Below are positions 27,057 through 35,990 of a DNA stretch of 64,000 nucleotides, in pieces. Source of the DNA: Curtobacterium flaccumfaciens. GTDB taxonomy: Bacteria; Actinomycetota; Actinomycetes; Actinomycetales; Microbacteriaceae. Positions within the stretch are counted from its first letter, which is position 1. The number at the start of each line of letters is the position of its first letter. Both the position numbers and the translations under genes were made by a program. Location of the stretch: assembly GCF_013359815.1 (NCBI RefSeq), contig NZ_JABMCF010000036.1:62001-126000 (forward strand), in the 5' to 3' direction. The notes beneath the pieces are model-generated. The model made no database searches. It had not been told where the DNA came from and worked only from the letters and a program-made list of their open reading frames with translations.

Positions 27057-27064
27057 GGGGTGAG

Positions 27065-27070
27065 AGCCTA
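27065..27070 (-). promoter_or_regulatory. -10 box TAGGCT, pyruvyltransferase gene (leaderless)
   Basis: TAGGCT on the minus strand, 8 nt before the GTG at 27056. It lies inside the predicted leader of the divergent GT4 mRNA. Confidence 0.5.
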
Positions 27071-27104
27071 CCGGACCGTCCCCCGCCAGCCCCGGAAAGG
27101 CACG

Positions 27105-28307
27105 ATGTCCCGCACCACTCGCTCCGCCCGCTCCCGCCAGGACCGCCCCCGCCTGCTCGTCCTGGGCTCGACGTTCCCGGCCCGTCCGGACGACGGCGTG
27201 CCGGCGTTCGTGCTCGACCTCGCCCACCAGGAGGCCACCGAGTTCGACACCCTCGTGCTCACCCCCCGCGTGCCGGGTGGTGCCGCGAAGGAGCGCATCG
27301 GCGACGTTGCGGTGCGCCGCTACCCGTACTTCCCGCGTCGCTTCGAGGACCTGGCCGACGGCGCGATCCTCGACAACCTCAAGGAGCGGCGCTCCCGCAT
27401 CGTGCAGGTGCCCGCACTGGTGCTCGCGCAGTACCTGGCCGTGCGGCGCGTGGTGCGCTCCGCGCGGCCCGACGTCATCCACGCGCACTGGGCCATCCCG
27501 CAGGCCCTCGTCGCGACGCTGGCCGCCCCGGGTGTGCCCGTCGTCGTCACGACCCACGGCGGGGACATCTACGCGCTCCGTGCGGCTCCCCTGGTCCGGC
27601 TCAAGCGCTGGATCTTCGGACGGTCGGCGCACGTCACCACGGTGAACTCCGAGATGCGCGAGCGCCTGACCGAGTGGGGCGTCCCCGAGTCGCGCTCGAC
27701 CGTGATCCCGATGGGCGTCGACCTCGGCCCGGCGCGCGACACCCGTGCCCGCGTCGCGCCGCAGGAGCACCACGTGGTCGCGGTCGGTCGTCTGGTCGAG
27801 AAGAAGGGCTTCGGCAACCTGATCGAGGCACTCCGCGGCCTGGGCGACGACGTGCCATGGCGGCTCACCGTCGTCGGCGACGGGCCCTACCGCGCCCAGC
27901 TCGGGCAGCAGGCGGCGGGTCTGCCGGTGACGTTCCTGGGCCAGCGGGGCCGCACCGAGGTGCTCGAGACCCTCGCGTCGGCCACCGTCGTCGCGGTGCC
28001 GTCGATCCCCGCGGCGAACGGCGACCAGGAGGGCCTGCCGGTCACCCTGCTCGAGGCCGCGGCGGTCGGGGCCGCGATCGTGGCGAGCGACCTGCCGGGC
28101 ATCCGGGACGTCGTGCAGGACGACGTGTCCGGCGTGCTCGTGCCCCCGGGCGAGGTCCCGGCGCTCCGCGCAGCACTGCAGCGCGTGCTCACCGACGACG
28201 CAGCGCGCTCGCGCTACCAGGAGCAGGCCGTCGTCTCGGCAGCGGAGTTCTCCACCGAACGGATCGGCGAGCGCTACCGGGCGGTGCTGCGCGCAGCCAT
28301 CGGCTGA
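27105..28307 (+). CDS. GT4-family glycosyltransferase
   Basis: 400 residues, ATG 27105 with GGAAAGG five bases upstream. GT-B architecture: N-terminal LVLGSTFPARPDDGVPAFVLDLA, DVIHAHWAIPQALVA, VVVTTHGGDIYALR; C-terminal VVAVGRLVEKKGFGNLIEAL, LTVVGDGPYRAQL, VAVPSIPAANGDQEGLPVTLLEAAAVGAAIVASD with the E-x7-E pair. Retaining transfer from a nucleotide sugar is expected. Transcribed divergently from the pyruvyltransferase with overlapping promoters, and converging on ugd. Confidence 0.92.
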   Translation: MSRTTRSARSRQDRPRLLVLGSTFPARPDDGVPAFVLDLAHQEATEFDTLVLTPRVPGGAAKERIGDVAVRRYPYFPRRFEDLADGAILDNLKERRSRIVQVPALVLAQYLAVRRVVRSARPDVIHAHWAIPQALVATLAAPGVPVVVTTHGGDIYALRAAPLVRLKRWIFGRSAHVTTVNSEMRERLTEWGVPESRSTVIPMGVDLGPARDTRARVAPQEHHVVAVGRLVEKKGFGNLIEALRGLGDDVPWRLTVVGDGPYRAQLGQQAAGLPVTFLGQRGRTEVLETLASATVVAVPSIPAANGDQEGLPVTLLEAAAVGAAIVASDLPGIRDVVQDDVSGVLVPPGEVPALRAALQRVLTDDAARSRYQEQAVVSAAEFSTERIGERYRAVLRAAIG

Positions 28308-28325
28308 CGACGCGGCGAACACACC

Positions 28326-28366
28326 GGAGGCCCGGTGCCGGTCCCACGGACCGGCACCGGGCCTCC
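28326..28366. terminator. 19-bp perfect GGAGGCCCG-family hairpin, convergent GT4 and ugd
   Basis: Arms 28326-28344 and 28348-28366, loop of 3 nt. GGAGGCCCGGTGCCGGTCC pairs perfectly with its partner; the inner stem differs from other copies but remains complementary. Confidence 0.72.
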
Positions 28367-28377
28367 TGTCGGTCGCG

Positions 28378-29685
28378 CTAGCGTCCCATGCCGCGGTACG
28401 TGAAGCCGGCGGCGGTCCAGGCATCGCGATCGAGGCAGTTGCGGCCGTCGATGACGACCGGCGACGCCACGAGTGCGGCGGCGGCGGTCGCGTCGAGCTC
28501 CCGGAACTCGGTCCACTCGGTCAGCACGAGCACGAGCTCCGCCCCGCCCAGCGCCTCGGCGGCGCTCTCGACGTAGTCGAGCTCGGGGTGCACGCGGCGC
28601 GCGGTGACGACGGCCTCGGGGTCGTACGCCGAGACGACGGCGCCGAGTTCCTGCAGGCGGGCTGCGATGTCGAGGGCCGGCGAGTCGCGCACGTCGTCGG
28701 AGTTCGGCTTGAACGCCAGGCCGAGCACCGCGACGCGCTTGCCGCTGACGACCCCGCCGAGCAGCTCCTGCGCCAGCTCGACGACGTGCGCGCGACGGCG
28801 CAGGTTCGTGGCGTCGACGTCGGCCAGGAACGCCAGGGACTCCCCGACACCCAGCTCGTTCGCCCGCGCCTGGAACGCACGGATGTCCTTCGGCAGGCAC
28901 CCGCCACCGAAGCCGAGGCCGGCGTTCAGGAACTTCCGGCCGATGCGGGCGTCGTGGCCGATCGCGTCGGCGAGCGCCGTGACGTCGGCACCGGCGACCT
29001 CGGCGATCTCGGCCATCGAGTTGATGAACGAGATCTTCGTGGCGAGGAACGCGTTCGCGCTGATCTTCACGAGCTCGGCGGTGGGGAGGTTGACGACGAG
29101 TCGGGGCGTGCCCGTGGACAGCGCCTCGGCGTAGACCTCGTCGAGGGCGGCGACGGCCTGCTCGCCGGCCTCGCCGTCCGGCACGCCGTAGACGAAGCGG
29201 TCCGGCGCGATGGTGTCCTGCACGGCGAAGCCCTCACGCAGGAACTCGGGGTTCCAGACGAGCGTGGCACCGGGCACGGCCTCGCTGACCTCGGCGGCCA
29301 GCCGTGCGGCGGTGCCGACGGGCACGGTCGACTTGCCGACGACGAACTCGCCGGCGGACAGGTGCGGGGTGAGCGCGGCGACGGCGGCGTTGACGTAGGT
29401 CAGGTCCGCGGCACCGGTGGGCCCCTGCGGGGTGCCGACGGCGAGGAAGTGCACGCGGGCACCGGCCACCTCGGCCATGTCGGTGGTGAAGCGGATCCGA
29501 CCGGACTCGAGGGCCTCGGTCAGGATCTCGGGCAGGCCGGGCTCGAAGAAGGGGGCCTCGCCCGCGGCGAGCCGCTCGATCTTGGTGGGGTCGACGTCCA
29601 CGGCGACGACCTCGTGTCCGAGTTTGGCCATGGAGGCGGCGTGCACGGCACCGAGGTAGCCGCAGCCGATCACAGAGATACGCAC
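28378..29685 (-). CDS. ugd: UDP-glucose 6-dehydrogenase
   Basis: Oxidises UDP-glucose to UDP-glucuronate with two NAD. 435 residues from GTG 29685 (VRISVIGCGYLGAVHAASMAKLGH). Motifs: GxGYxG Rossmann, AVGTPQGPTG, STVPVGT, WNPEFLREGFAV, catalytic Cys263 in GGGCLPKDIRAFQ, and AVLGLAFKPNSDDVRDSPALDI. The start is supported by TACCTT seven bases upstream. Provides acidic sugar for surface glycan. Converges on the GT4. Confidence 0.96.
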   Translation of the reverse strand: MRISVIGCGYLGAVHAASMAKLGHEVVAVDVDPTKIERLAAGEAPFFEPGLPEILTEALESGRIRFTTDMAEVAGARVHFLAVGTPQGPTGAADLTYVNAAVAALTPHLSAGEFVVGKSTVPVGTAARLAAEVSEAVPGATLVWNPEFLREGFAVQDTIAPDRFVYGVPDGEAGEQAVAALDEVYAEALSTGTPRLVVNLPTAELVKISANAFLATKISFINSMAEIAEVAGADVTALADAIGHDARIGRKFLNAGLGFGGGCLPKDIRAFQARANELGVGESLAFLADVDATNLRRRAHVVELAQELLGGVVSGKRVAVLGLAFKPNSDDVRDSPALDIAARLQELGAVVSAYDPEAVVTARRVHPELDYVESAAEALGGAELVLVLTEWTEFRELDATAAAALVASPVVIDGRNCLDRDAWTAAGFTYRGMGR

Positions 29686-29692
29686 GTCGAAG

Positions 29693-29698
29693 AAGGTA
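29693..29698 (-). promoter_or_regulatory. -10 box TACCTT, ugd (leaderless)
   Basis: TACCTT on the minus strand, 7 nt before the GTG at 29685. Confidence 0.5.
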
Positions 29699-29755
29699 CC
29701 GGTTTCTCGCCGAAGTCTCATCACGGCGCCCGCGGCGAGGCTCGCAGCGGCCGGG

Positions 29756-30316
29756 TCAGGCCCGCACGTCGCCCCACGGCGGACGGTCCGGACCGCCGAC
29801 GATCTCGTCCCAGTCCGGCTCACGGTGCCGGCGTCTGGCCTCGTAGGCCTCCACCAGGTCGTGCAGGACGGCGACGACGAGGTCGGCGTGCGGCACGTCG
29901 GCGAGGACCACCGCGGGGTCGTCGCCGGGGAACACGAGCACGTCGCCGGAGCGGAACAGCCCCTGCAGCCCGCGGCGCCGTACGGTCACGTCGTAGCCGC
30001 GGGAGTGCAGGAGTTCCCGTCGGGTCCGGGTGCCGAGTCCGTTGACCACGACCAGGCGACGCGTGGTGACGACGTACCGCTCCGACATCCAGCGGAACAG
30101 CGGGACGGCGCCGCCGAACACGACGAGCACCACGACGACGAGCGCGACGACGGCGTTCAGCCACGCCAGCTGCGCCTGGAACACGCCGAAGCCGAACCCC
30201 CCGGCCGCGGTGACGAGCACGACGAACACCGCCGGGCGCACCAGCCGACGGGCGTGTGGTCGCAGGCGTGCGACGACACGTTCGGGCGGGGGCTCGGCGG
30301 TCATGCCGTCATGCAT
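29756..30316 (-). CDS. bPH2 (YdbT-like) PH-domain membrane protein
   Basis: 186 residues from ATG 30316, or 182 from ATG 30304. The first overlaps the birA stop and would couple translation; the second leaves a 4-nt gap. Two helices (residues about 27-70), then a bacterial PH domain: SERYVVTTRRLVVVNGLGTRTRRELLHSRGYDVTV, GDVLVFPGD. Family function unknown, membrane-anchored PH-like domain on the cytoplasmic side. Ends with an acidic HREPDWDEIVGGPDRPPWGD tail. Second gene after birA in a leftward unit. Confidence 0.82.
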   Translation of the reverse strand: MHDGMTAEPPPERVVARLRPHARRLVRPAVFVVLVTAAGGFGFGVFQAQLAWLNAVVALVVVVLVVFGGAVPLFRWMSERYVVTTRRLVVVNGLGTRTRRELLHSRGYDVTVRRRGLQGLFRSGDVLVFPGDDPAVVLADVPHADLVVAVLHDLVEAYEARRRHREPDWDEIVGGPDRPPWGDVRA

Positions 30317-31109
30317 ACCGCAGGTGGGTGACGTCCCCCACCGCGACGCCCCTGGTGACGCCCGCCTGGTCCCGGATCGTGATGCGGCCGGCGTCGTCGA
30401 TGCCCGTCGCGTCGGCCTCCTCGACGGTGCCGTCCGGCAGTTCGAGGCGGATGCGGCGACCGATCGTGCCGCACGCGGCGCGGACGTGGGACCGGACCGT
30501 CTCGGCGGCGGGACCCCCCGTCACCAGGCCGGCCACCGCCTCCAGGACGGACCGTACGAAGGCGGACAGGACCGCGTCGGCCAGGGCGGGTGCGTCGTCG
30601 ACCGCGCCGGCGAGCAGGAGCGAGGTGGACGTCGGGGTGGGCAGCCGATCAGCCGGGATCGTCAGGTTCACGCCGGCCCCGACCACGACGCTGCCGTCGG
30701 CGGCGACCTGGCAGAGGATCCCGCACACCTTGTCCCCGGCGACCTGCACGTCGTTCGGCCACTTCACGACGACGTCCGCGCCGGCGGGGAGCACCGATGC
30801 GATCGCATCGCGCATCGCCGCCCCGGCGACCAGCGGCAACCAGCCGCGGTCATGGTCGTCCAGGTCCGCACGGACGAGCACGCTGGCGGCGAGCGTCTCA
30901 CCGGCCGGAGCGGTCCAGGTCCGGTCGAGCCGGCCCCGACCCGCGGTCTGGTGCAGGGTCGCGACGACGCTGCCGTGCTGCTGCCCGGGGGCGGCGGCGA
31001 GCAGGTCCGCGTTGGTGGACCCGGTCTCGGCGGGAGTGGTGATCGTCGCGCCCGCCGACCGGACAGCCTCGCTGGTGGCGGGGAACGACGGCGACGGGGA
31101 TGTGGACAT
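30309..31109 (-). CDS. birA: Biotin--[acetyl-CoA-carboxylase] ligase (BirA), no DNA-binding domain
   Basis: Activates biotin to biotinyl-AMP and attaches it to the carboxyl carrier lysine. 266 residues. TGSTNADLLAAA, HQTAGRGRLDRTW (biotinyl-AMP loop), VVVKWPNDVQVAGDKVCGILCQ and VGAGVNLT are all present. The N-terminal winged helix of E. coli BirA is missing, so it is a group I ligase and not a repressor. Divergent from the carboxylase beta gene; the alpha subunit carrying the target lysine is at 39-40.8 kb. A TACATT box lies seven bases before the ATG. Confidence 0.95.
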   Translation of the reverse strand: MSTSPSPSFPATSEAVRSAGATITTPAETGSTNADLLAAAPGQQHGSVVATLHQTAGRGRLDRTWTAPAGETLAASVLVRADLDDHDRGWLPLVAGAAMRDAIASVLPAGADVVVKWPNDVQVAGDKVCGILCQVAADGSVVVGAGVNLTIPADRLPTPTSTSLLLAGAVDDAPALADAVLSAFVRSVLEAVAGLVTGGPAAETVRSHVRAACGTIGRRIRLELPDGTVEEADATGIDDAGRITIRDQAGVTRGVAVGDVTHLRYA

Positions 31110-31116
31110 GCACGCA

Positions 31117-31122
31117 AATGTA
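31117..31122 (-). promoter_or_regulatory. -10 box TACATT, birA (leaderless)
   Basis: TACATT on the minus strand, 7 nt before the ATG at 31109. Confidence 0.5.
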
Positions 31123-31171
31123 CGGGCAGGAACCGTGGGGGTCCTCCAACCGGCAGCGTGGCACCCGCCGG

Positions 31172-31177
31172 TAGGGT
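31172..31177 (+). promoter_or_regulatory. -10 box TAGGGT, acyl-CoA carboxylase beta gene (leaderless)
   Basis: TAGGGT, 6 nt before the GTG at 31184. Confidence 0.55.
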
Positions 31178-31183
31178 GAGCGG

Positions 31184-32779
31184 GTGACTTCAGGAGACAC
31201 CCCCGATCTGTCGACGACGGCCGGCCGACTGGCCGACCTCCGCGACCGGTACCACGAGGCCGTGACCGCCGCGGGCGAATCCGCCATCGCCAAGCAGCAC
31301 GCGAAGGGCAAGGGCACCGCGCGCGAACGCATCGAGCAGCTGCTCGACGAGAACTCCTTCGTGGAGTTCGACGAGTTCGTGCGGCACCGCACCACGTCGT
31401 TCGGCATGGACGCCAAGCGCCCCTACGGTGACGCGGTCGTCACCGGCGTCGGCACGATCCACGGCCGCAACGTCGCCGTCTACGCGCAGGACTTCACGGT
31501 CTTCGGCGGGTCGCTCGGCGAGGTCGCCGGCGAGAAGATCATCAAGGTCATGCAGCACGCGCTCAAGACGGGCGTGCCGATCATCGGCATCCTCGACTCC
31601 GGCGGCGCCCGCATCCAGGAAGGCGTCGTCGCGCTCGGCAAGTACGGCGAGATCTTCCGCCTGAACACCCAGGCCTCGGGCGTCATCCCGCAGCTGTCGA
31701 TCGTGATGGGTCCGGCGGCCGGCGGTGCGGTGTACTCCCCCGCCCTGACCGACTTCGTCATCATGGTCGACAAGACCAGCCACATGTTCGTCACCGGCCC
31801 CGACGTCATCAAGACCGTCACGGGCGAGGACGTCGGCTTCGAGGAGCTCGGCGGCGCCCAGACGCACAACGCGGTCTCCGGCGTGGCCCACTACCTGGCC
31901 GAGGACGAGACCGACGCGCTCGACTACGCGCGCTCGCTCATCGGGTTCCTGCCGGACAACAACCTGTCCGACCCGCCGGCCTACGACGTCGCCCCGGAGC
32001 TCGAGACCACCGACGCCGACCACGAGCTCGACCTCGTGATCCCGGACTCGACGAACCAGCCGTACGACGTCACCACGATCATCGAGCACATCGTCGACGA
32101 CGGTGAGTTCCTCGAGGTCCAGCCGCTCTTCGCGCCGAACATCCTGATCGGCTTCGGCCGGGTCGAGGGCCGCACGGTCGGCATCATCGCGAACCAGCCG
32201 CAGGCGATGGCCGGCACGCTCAACATCGACGCCGGCGAGAAGGCCGCCCGCTTCGTGCGGTTCTGCGACGCGTTCGGCATCCCGATCCTGACCCTGGTGG
32301 ACGTGCCCGGCTACCTGCCCGGCACCGACCAGGAGTGGACCGGCGTCATCCGCCGCGGCGCGAAGCTGCTGTACGCCTACGCCGAGGCCACCGTCCCGCT
32401 CGTCACCGTCATCACCCGCAAGGCCTACGGCGGCGCGTACATCGTGATGGGCTCGAAGCAGCTCGGTGCCGACATCAACCTGGCGTGGCCGACCGCCGAG
32501 ATCGCCGTCATGGGCGGTCAGGGCGCCGTGAACATCCTGTACCGCGCCGAGATCAAGCGCGCCGAGGAGTCCGGCGAGGACGTCGCCGCTGTCCGCACGA
32601 AGCTCGCGAACGAGTACACGTACAACGTCGCGTCGCCGTACCTGGCGGCCGAGCGCGGTGAGCTCGACGGCATCATCCAGCCGCACGCCACGCGCGTGTC
32701 GGTCATCAAGGCCCTCCGGTCGCTGCGGGGCAAGCGCGCCACGCTGCCCCCGAAGAAGCACGGGAACATCCCCCTCTGA
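31184..32779 (+). CDS. Acyl-CoA (propionyl-CoA) carboxylase beta subunit
   Basis: Carboxyltransferase half of the biotin-dependent carboxylase that makes malonyl- and/or methylmalonyl-CoA. 531 residues, standard for actinobacterial AccD/PccB. N-terminal [53 protein letters not shown] (acyl-CoA oxyanion loop), [20 protein letters not shown], and C-terminal [48 protein letters not shown] and [21 protein letters not shown]. Starts at a leaderless GTG. Followed by a 1-nt overlap with the epsilon subunit; the alpha subunit is 6 kb away. Confidence 0.95.
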   Translation: MTSGDTPDLSTTAGRLADLRDRYHEAVTAAGESAIAKQHAKGKGTARERIEQLLDENSFVEFDEFVRHRTTSFGMDAKRPYGDAVVTGVGTIHGRNVAVYAQDFTVFGGSLGEVAGEKIIKVMQHALKTGVPIIGILDSGGARIQEGVVALGKYGEIFRLNTQASGVIPQLSIVMGPAAGGAVYSPALTDFVIMVDKTSHMFVTGPDVIKTVTGEDVGFEELGGAQTHNAVSGVAHYLAEDETDALDYARSLIGFLPDNNLSDPPAYDVAPELETTDADHELDLVIPDSTNQPYDVTTIIEHIVDDGEFLEVQPLFAPNILIGFGRVEGRTVGIIANQPQAMAGTLNIDAGEKAARFVRFCDAFGIPILTLVDVPGYLPGTDQEWTGVIRRGAKLLYAYAEATVPLVTVITRKAYGGAYIVMGSKQLGADINLAWPTAEIAVMGGQGAVNILYRAEIKRAEESGEDVAAVRTKLANEYTYNVASPYLAAERGELDGIIQPHATRVSVIKALRSLRGKRATLPPKKHGNIPL

Positions 32780-33033
32780 TGGGTCGCCACGCAGCAGCCG
32801 TGCCCTCGGACGAACCCGCCTCGGTGGCGGACGTCCGGGTGGTCTCCGGCGACCCCACGCCCGAGGAACTCGCCGCCGTCGTGGCCGTCCTGCAGCGCCA
32901 GGCCGATGAAGCCGCTGCCGCCGGACGCGCCGCCGTGGTCGTCGAACCCCGCACCGGGTGGGACGCCGCGGCCCGCGGACTCCGCCGCCCGCTCGACCAC
33001 GGACCGGGCGCCTGGGGCCGATCGCTCCGCTGA
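32779..33033 (+). CDS. Acyl-CoA carboxylase epsilon subunit
   Basis: 84 residues; ATG overlaps the beta-subunit TGA by one base (TGATG), so it is co-translated. The core VRVVSGDPTPEELAAVVAVLQRQADEAAA is the AccE/PccE signature; the C-terminus has a Trp-containing GWDAAARGLRRPLDHGPGAWGRSLR. In Actinobacteria epsilon stabilises the alpha-beta complex and raises activity. The downstream 650 bases hold no further gene on this strand. Confidence 0.9.
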   Translation: MGRHAAAVPSDEPASVADVRVVSGDPTPEELAAVVAVLQRQADEAAAAGRAAVVVEPRTGWDAAARGLRRPLDHGPGAWGRSLR

Positions 33034-33160
33034 TGTACCCCTGGTGCGCTGGCGACCGGAACGGTTGCAGGGCGCACTTCCCGGTCGGTATCCCCTCACT
33101 CGGGGGACACGTTCAGCGGATACGGACCGGAAATGCCGGAATTGTCCCCCATAATGACGA

Positions 33161-33189
33161 CTGACATGCGGCTCGTGCGTGGGCATAGT
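33161..33189 (+). promoter_or_regulatory. Strong two-box promoter for ncRNA candidate
   Basis: CTGACA at 33161-33166 and CATAGT at 33184-33189, spaced by exactly 17 bp. This is the most consensus-like sigma-70-type pair I saw in the window. Predicted start near 33196. Confidence 0.55.
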
Positions 33190-33195
33190 AGTTGG

Positions 33196-33345
33196 TGTTC
33201 GGTGTCCTTCAACGAAAGACATCGCAGGACGGTGGCCGACTAGGGTACGAAGCCACCGCCCGCTGCGAGGCAGGGCGACATTCGGGTTGTCGCTCAGCCT
33301 CGGGTCGTGAACGGGCCGGTCGGTATCCGACCGGCCCGTTCCCCG
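33196..33345 (+). ncRNA. Candidate small RNA, about 150 nt
   Basis: Between accE and a convergent kinase-like gene. It has a two-box promoter, no long ORF, and a chain of hairpins: GGTGGC/GCCACC at 33231-33257, CTGC-GAG-GCAG at 33263-33273, GCGACA/TGTCGC at 33275-33293, and a 15-bp perfect terminator stem at 33309-33341. It does not match 6S, SRP, tmRNA, RNase P or 6C RNA as I know them. An ORF of 29 codons (33154-33243, MTTDMRLVRGHSSWCSVSF...) overlaps its 5' part and is the main alternative. About 340 bases beyond it hold only a hairpin at 33494. Confidence 0.5.
33309..33341 (+). terminator. 15-bp perfect terminator hairpin of ncRNA candidate
   Basis: GAACGGGCCGGTCGG and its exact complement flank TAT; followed by CCCCGTTT. 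Confidence 0.75.
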
Positions 33346-33493
33346 TTTCCGGGGGTCTGTTGCGGGTGCGGGCGGGCGTCGGTGCGGTTGGCGGGGCGGC
33401 TGGCGAGGCCGATCCGGAACGACACCGTCGACGTCGTACGACAGCGACATGGTCGCTTCCGTGCGCGCGCCAGCCCGGCGCACCCACGTGACT

Positions 33494-33533
33494 GCCGGGA
33501 GGCCCGTGGCGGGGCCGCCACGGGCCTCCCGGC
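33494..33533. terminator. 19-bp perfect GGGAGGCCCG-family hairpin
   Basis: GCCGGGAGGCCCGTGGCGG pairs exactly with its partner around a 2-nt loop. Lies 150 nt before the stop of the leftward kinase-like gene, so it may terminate that transcript. Confidence 0.7.
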
Positions 33534-33685
33534 TGTCCCCCATCGCGTCCACCGCCGCCCGCACGCCCGGCGCACCACGCGCGTCCGCAGCGCCGTCCGC
33601 ACCACGTCCGCGACGATCCACGCGTCGATCACGTGGCGCATCGTCGCAACACGCGTGCCGCGCGCTGTACCGCGCGCGCCGCGCG

Positions 33686-34735
33686 CTACGCGGGCTCGTG
33701 CCGCGGGATCTCCAGCCAGAGTGCGACGGAGTCGTCCTCGTCCCCGTCGTCGTCGTCCATCCCCGCTCCGAGCGCCGCGGACTCACTGGCCGCGCCGTCG
33801 AGGCGGAGTCCGACGACGGTCACCGCGGAGTCGGAGCCCTCGCCGACCGTCCGCACGATGACGTTGTCGGCATCACGGGCCTGCCGGAGCGCCTCGGCGA
33901 CACGGGCGTGGATGCGCCGGATGTCCGGGGCGTCCAGGTCGTCGAGCCCGCCGTCGTCGTGCAGCTGGACGGTCGCTCCGCGGCGGCGCAGGCGCATCAC
34001 CTCGTCGCGGACGTCGTCGGACAACAGGGACCGGCCGCGGATCTCGTCGCGGATGGCCTGCTCGAGGTGCAGGCACTCGGCGCGGTCGGCGTCGTCGAGG
34101 TCGCCGCAGGAGTCGATGATGCGCTGCAGCATCGGCAGGGCCATCCGGGTGGTCTGGCTCAGCCGGAACTGCCGCTCGAACACGTGGGCGTCCTGCGCGG
34201 CCTGCCAATCGGCGGTCTCCTGCTCGGCGAGGACGAGCTCACGGGTGTTCCGGATGGCGCGGCTCATCGCGGCGGCGAAGACCGTGGCGATCGCGACCCA
34301 GGCGACGCTGCCGACCACGCCGAGCCCACCGAGCGAGCCGAGACCGGCCCAGGCGACGGTGTACACGGTCAGGAACAGCACGCCAGCCCACGCGAAGGGG
34401 CCCCGGCCGCGCACGACGAGCACCACCATGAGCGTGCCGATGGCCGCGATCCACCAGGTGGCGGAGCCGGGACCACGACCATCGACGAGGACGGGGGCGG
34501 CGATCACCGGCATCACGATCGCGGTGGCGAGGGAGAAGCAGGCCGTCCAGACCGGCAGGACCCTGCCGGGGACGAACAGTGCGAGGCCGGTTGCCGCGGC
34601 GTACAGGACCATGCAGGCGATGATCGGGGCGACCTGGTCGACGCGCGGGAGTGTGGCCGCGGCGAGGACCAGGTGGTACAGGGAGAACAGCGACGCGAGT
34701 CCGAGGGCGATGCTCGCCGGCAGGGAGACCTTCAT
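33686..34735 (-). CDS. Kinase-like membrane protein lacking catalytic boxes
   Basis: 349 residues from ATG 34735, in an ATGA overlap with the sensor kinase upstream. Five or six N-terminal helices (to about residue 165) resemble those of the kinase; the cytoplasmic half has FERQFRLSQTTRMALPMLQRIIDSCGDLDDADRAECLHLEQAIRDEIRG, like a dimerisation helix pair, but no phosphoacceptor H-box. The C-terminal VALWLEIPRHEP mimics the last strand of a HATPase fold, yet N and G boxes are not seen. An acidic DDDDGDEDD run precedes it. Likely a degenerate histidine kinase that regulates or scaffolds its partner. Confidence 0.72.
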   Translation of the reverse strand: MKVSLPASIALGLASLFSLYHLVLAAATLPRVDQVAPIIACMVLYAAATGLALFVPGRVLPVWTACFSLATAIVMPVIAAPVLVDGRGPGSATWWIAAIGTLMVVLVVRGRGPFAWAGVLFLTVYTVAWAGLGSLGGLGVVGSVAWVAIATVFAAAMSRAIRNTRELVLAEQETADWQAAQDAHVFERQFRLSQTTRMALPMLQRIIDSCGDLDDADRAECLHLEQAIRDEIRGRSLLSDDVRDEVMRLRRRGATVQLHDDGGLDDLDAPDIRRIHARVAEALRQARDADNVIVRTVGEGSDSAVTVVGLRLDGAASESAALGAGMDDDDGDEDDSVALWLEIPRHEPA

Positions 34736-35985
34736 GCGGTCGTCCTCGCGGCCGGCGACCACGTCAGCACGATGCGGGTGCCCTCGCCCGGGGCGGTGTG
34801 CACCTCGGCGCGGCCGTCGACGGTCGCGACGCGCTCGACGATGGAGCGGCGGACACCGAGCCGTTCGGCGGGGATGGCCGCGACGTCGAACCCGCGGCCC
34901 TCGTCACCGACCTCGACGAGCACCCCCTGGCCCTGCTGCTCGACGCGGACCCAGCGGGAGACGTCGCCGTCGCCGGCGTGCTGCACGCTGTTCACCGCGG
35001 CCTGCAGCGCCGCCGAGGCCAGCGCATCGGCGACCGACGCGGGCAGGCGGACCGACCCGGTCGGCGTCGGGACGAGGCGGACCGGAGCGGGCAACGCACC
35101 GACCCCCTCGCGGATGCGCGCCCGGAGTTCCCCGAGGGCGACCGGCGCGACGTCACCGGGACCGTCGGTGGCGGCGGCCTCGAGGTGGTCGATCGCGTTC
35201 CGGGCCATCCGCGCGGCGAGGGTCTTGGCCTCGAGCGTGTCGGCACGTGCGGCGGAGAGCAGCGTCGTGAGCACGCTGTCGTGCACGATGGCGTCCACCT
35301 GCACCCGTTCGACCTCGGTCGCGTGTTCCCGGATGGCGAGCGAGTACCGCCGCACGGCCGTGGACTGCGCCGTGTCGACCGACGTGGCCGCACGCCGCAG
35401 CACCACGGCGATGACGAGCACCGCACCGCTGAGCAGCGCCGTGTACACGCCGTCGAGCAGGACCGCGAGGACCCCGACGTCGCCGCCGAGCGGGCTGAGC
35501 CGGATGACGACGTACACCGCCGGCACGAGCGCCGTGTAGACCGTCGCACGCCACGTGGCGAAACCCATCGCCGCCGCCGTGCAGCCGACCGTGCAGAACC
35601 ACCACGGCCACGGCTGCTGCGCCGACGGGATGGGCTCCTGCACAGTGGCCGTCCACGTCACGAGCACGACGAGGAACAGCAGCGCGCAGACGATCTGCGC
35701 CAGCTGGGCGACCCGCTGCACGAAGGCCGAGACACCGATGAACACGAACGACGCCGCGAGGGCGAGCATCAGCGTCGGACCCCAGAACGGGTCGAGGTAC
35801 GGCAGCTGCTGCAGGACCGCGGGCGCGTCGACGATGCCGAGGCCGATCGCCGCCATCGCGAGGAGGATCGCGAACGCGCGCTCCACCGACGCCTGCGTGA
35901 TCGAGGCGCGGACGCTGCGCGCCGGATCGGCGCCGAAGGGCGCCGGTTCGACGACCGTCCGCGCCGACTCAGCCGCGGTCGCCAT
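34732..35985 (-). CDS. Sensor histidine kinase (NarL-type system)
   Basis: 417 residues. Six or seven helices in residues 40-200, then the phosphoacceptor segment VDAIVHDSVLTTLL with H235 followed by Asp, as in HisKA_3-like/DesK-type kinases, and a HATPase domain with VNSVQHAGDG (N box) and VEVGDEGRGFD, GVRRSIVERV and GEGTRIVLTW (G boxes). Signal unknown; the sensor is membrane-embedded. Five bases follow the response-regulator stop, so it is in a three-gene leftward operon. Confidence 0.9.
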   Translation of the reverse strand: MATAAESARTVVEPAPFGADPARSVRASITQASVERAFAILLAMAAIGLGIVDAPAVLQQLPYLDPFWGPTLMLALAASFVFIGVSAFVQRVAQLAQIVCALLFLVVLVTWTATVQEPIPSAQQPWPWWFCTVGCTAAAMGFATWRATVYTALVPAVYVVIRLSPLGGDVGVLAVLLDGVYTALLSGAVLVIAVVLRRAATSVDTAQSTAVRRYSLAIREHATEVERVQVDAIVHDSVLTTLLSAARADTLEAKTLAARMARNAIDHLEAAATDGPGDVAPVALGELRARIREGVGALPAPVRLVPTPTGSVRLPASVADALASAALQAAVNSVQHAGDGDVSRWVRVEQQGQGVLVEVGDEGRGFDVAAIPAERLGVRRSIVERVATVDGRAEVHTAPGEGTRIVLTWSPAARTTA

Positions 35986-35990
35986 CCGTG

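Noticed and set aside
31190..32761. 523-residue open frame antisense to the carboxylase beta gene
   Set aside because: Long antisense frames are usual at this GC; the composition is Arg/Asp/Val/Gly-rich with no domain, and the sense strand encodes a clear enzyme.
33196..33345. 6S, 6C, SRP, tmRNA or RNase P RNA
   Set aside because: No C-rich double loops, no SRP GGAAG core, no tag-peptide frame, and length or motifs do not fit RNase P or 6S.
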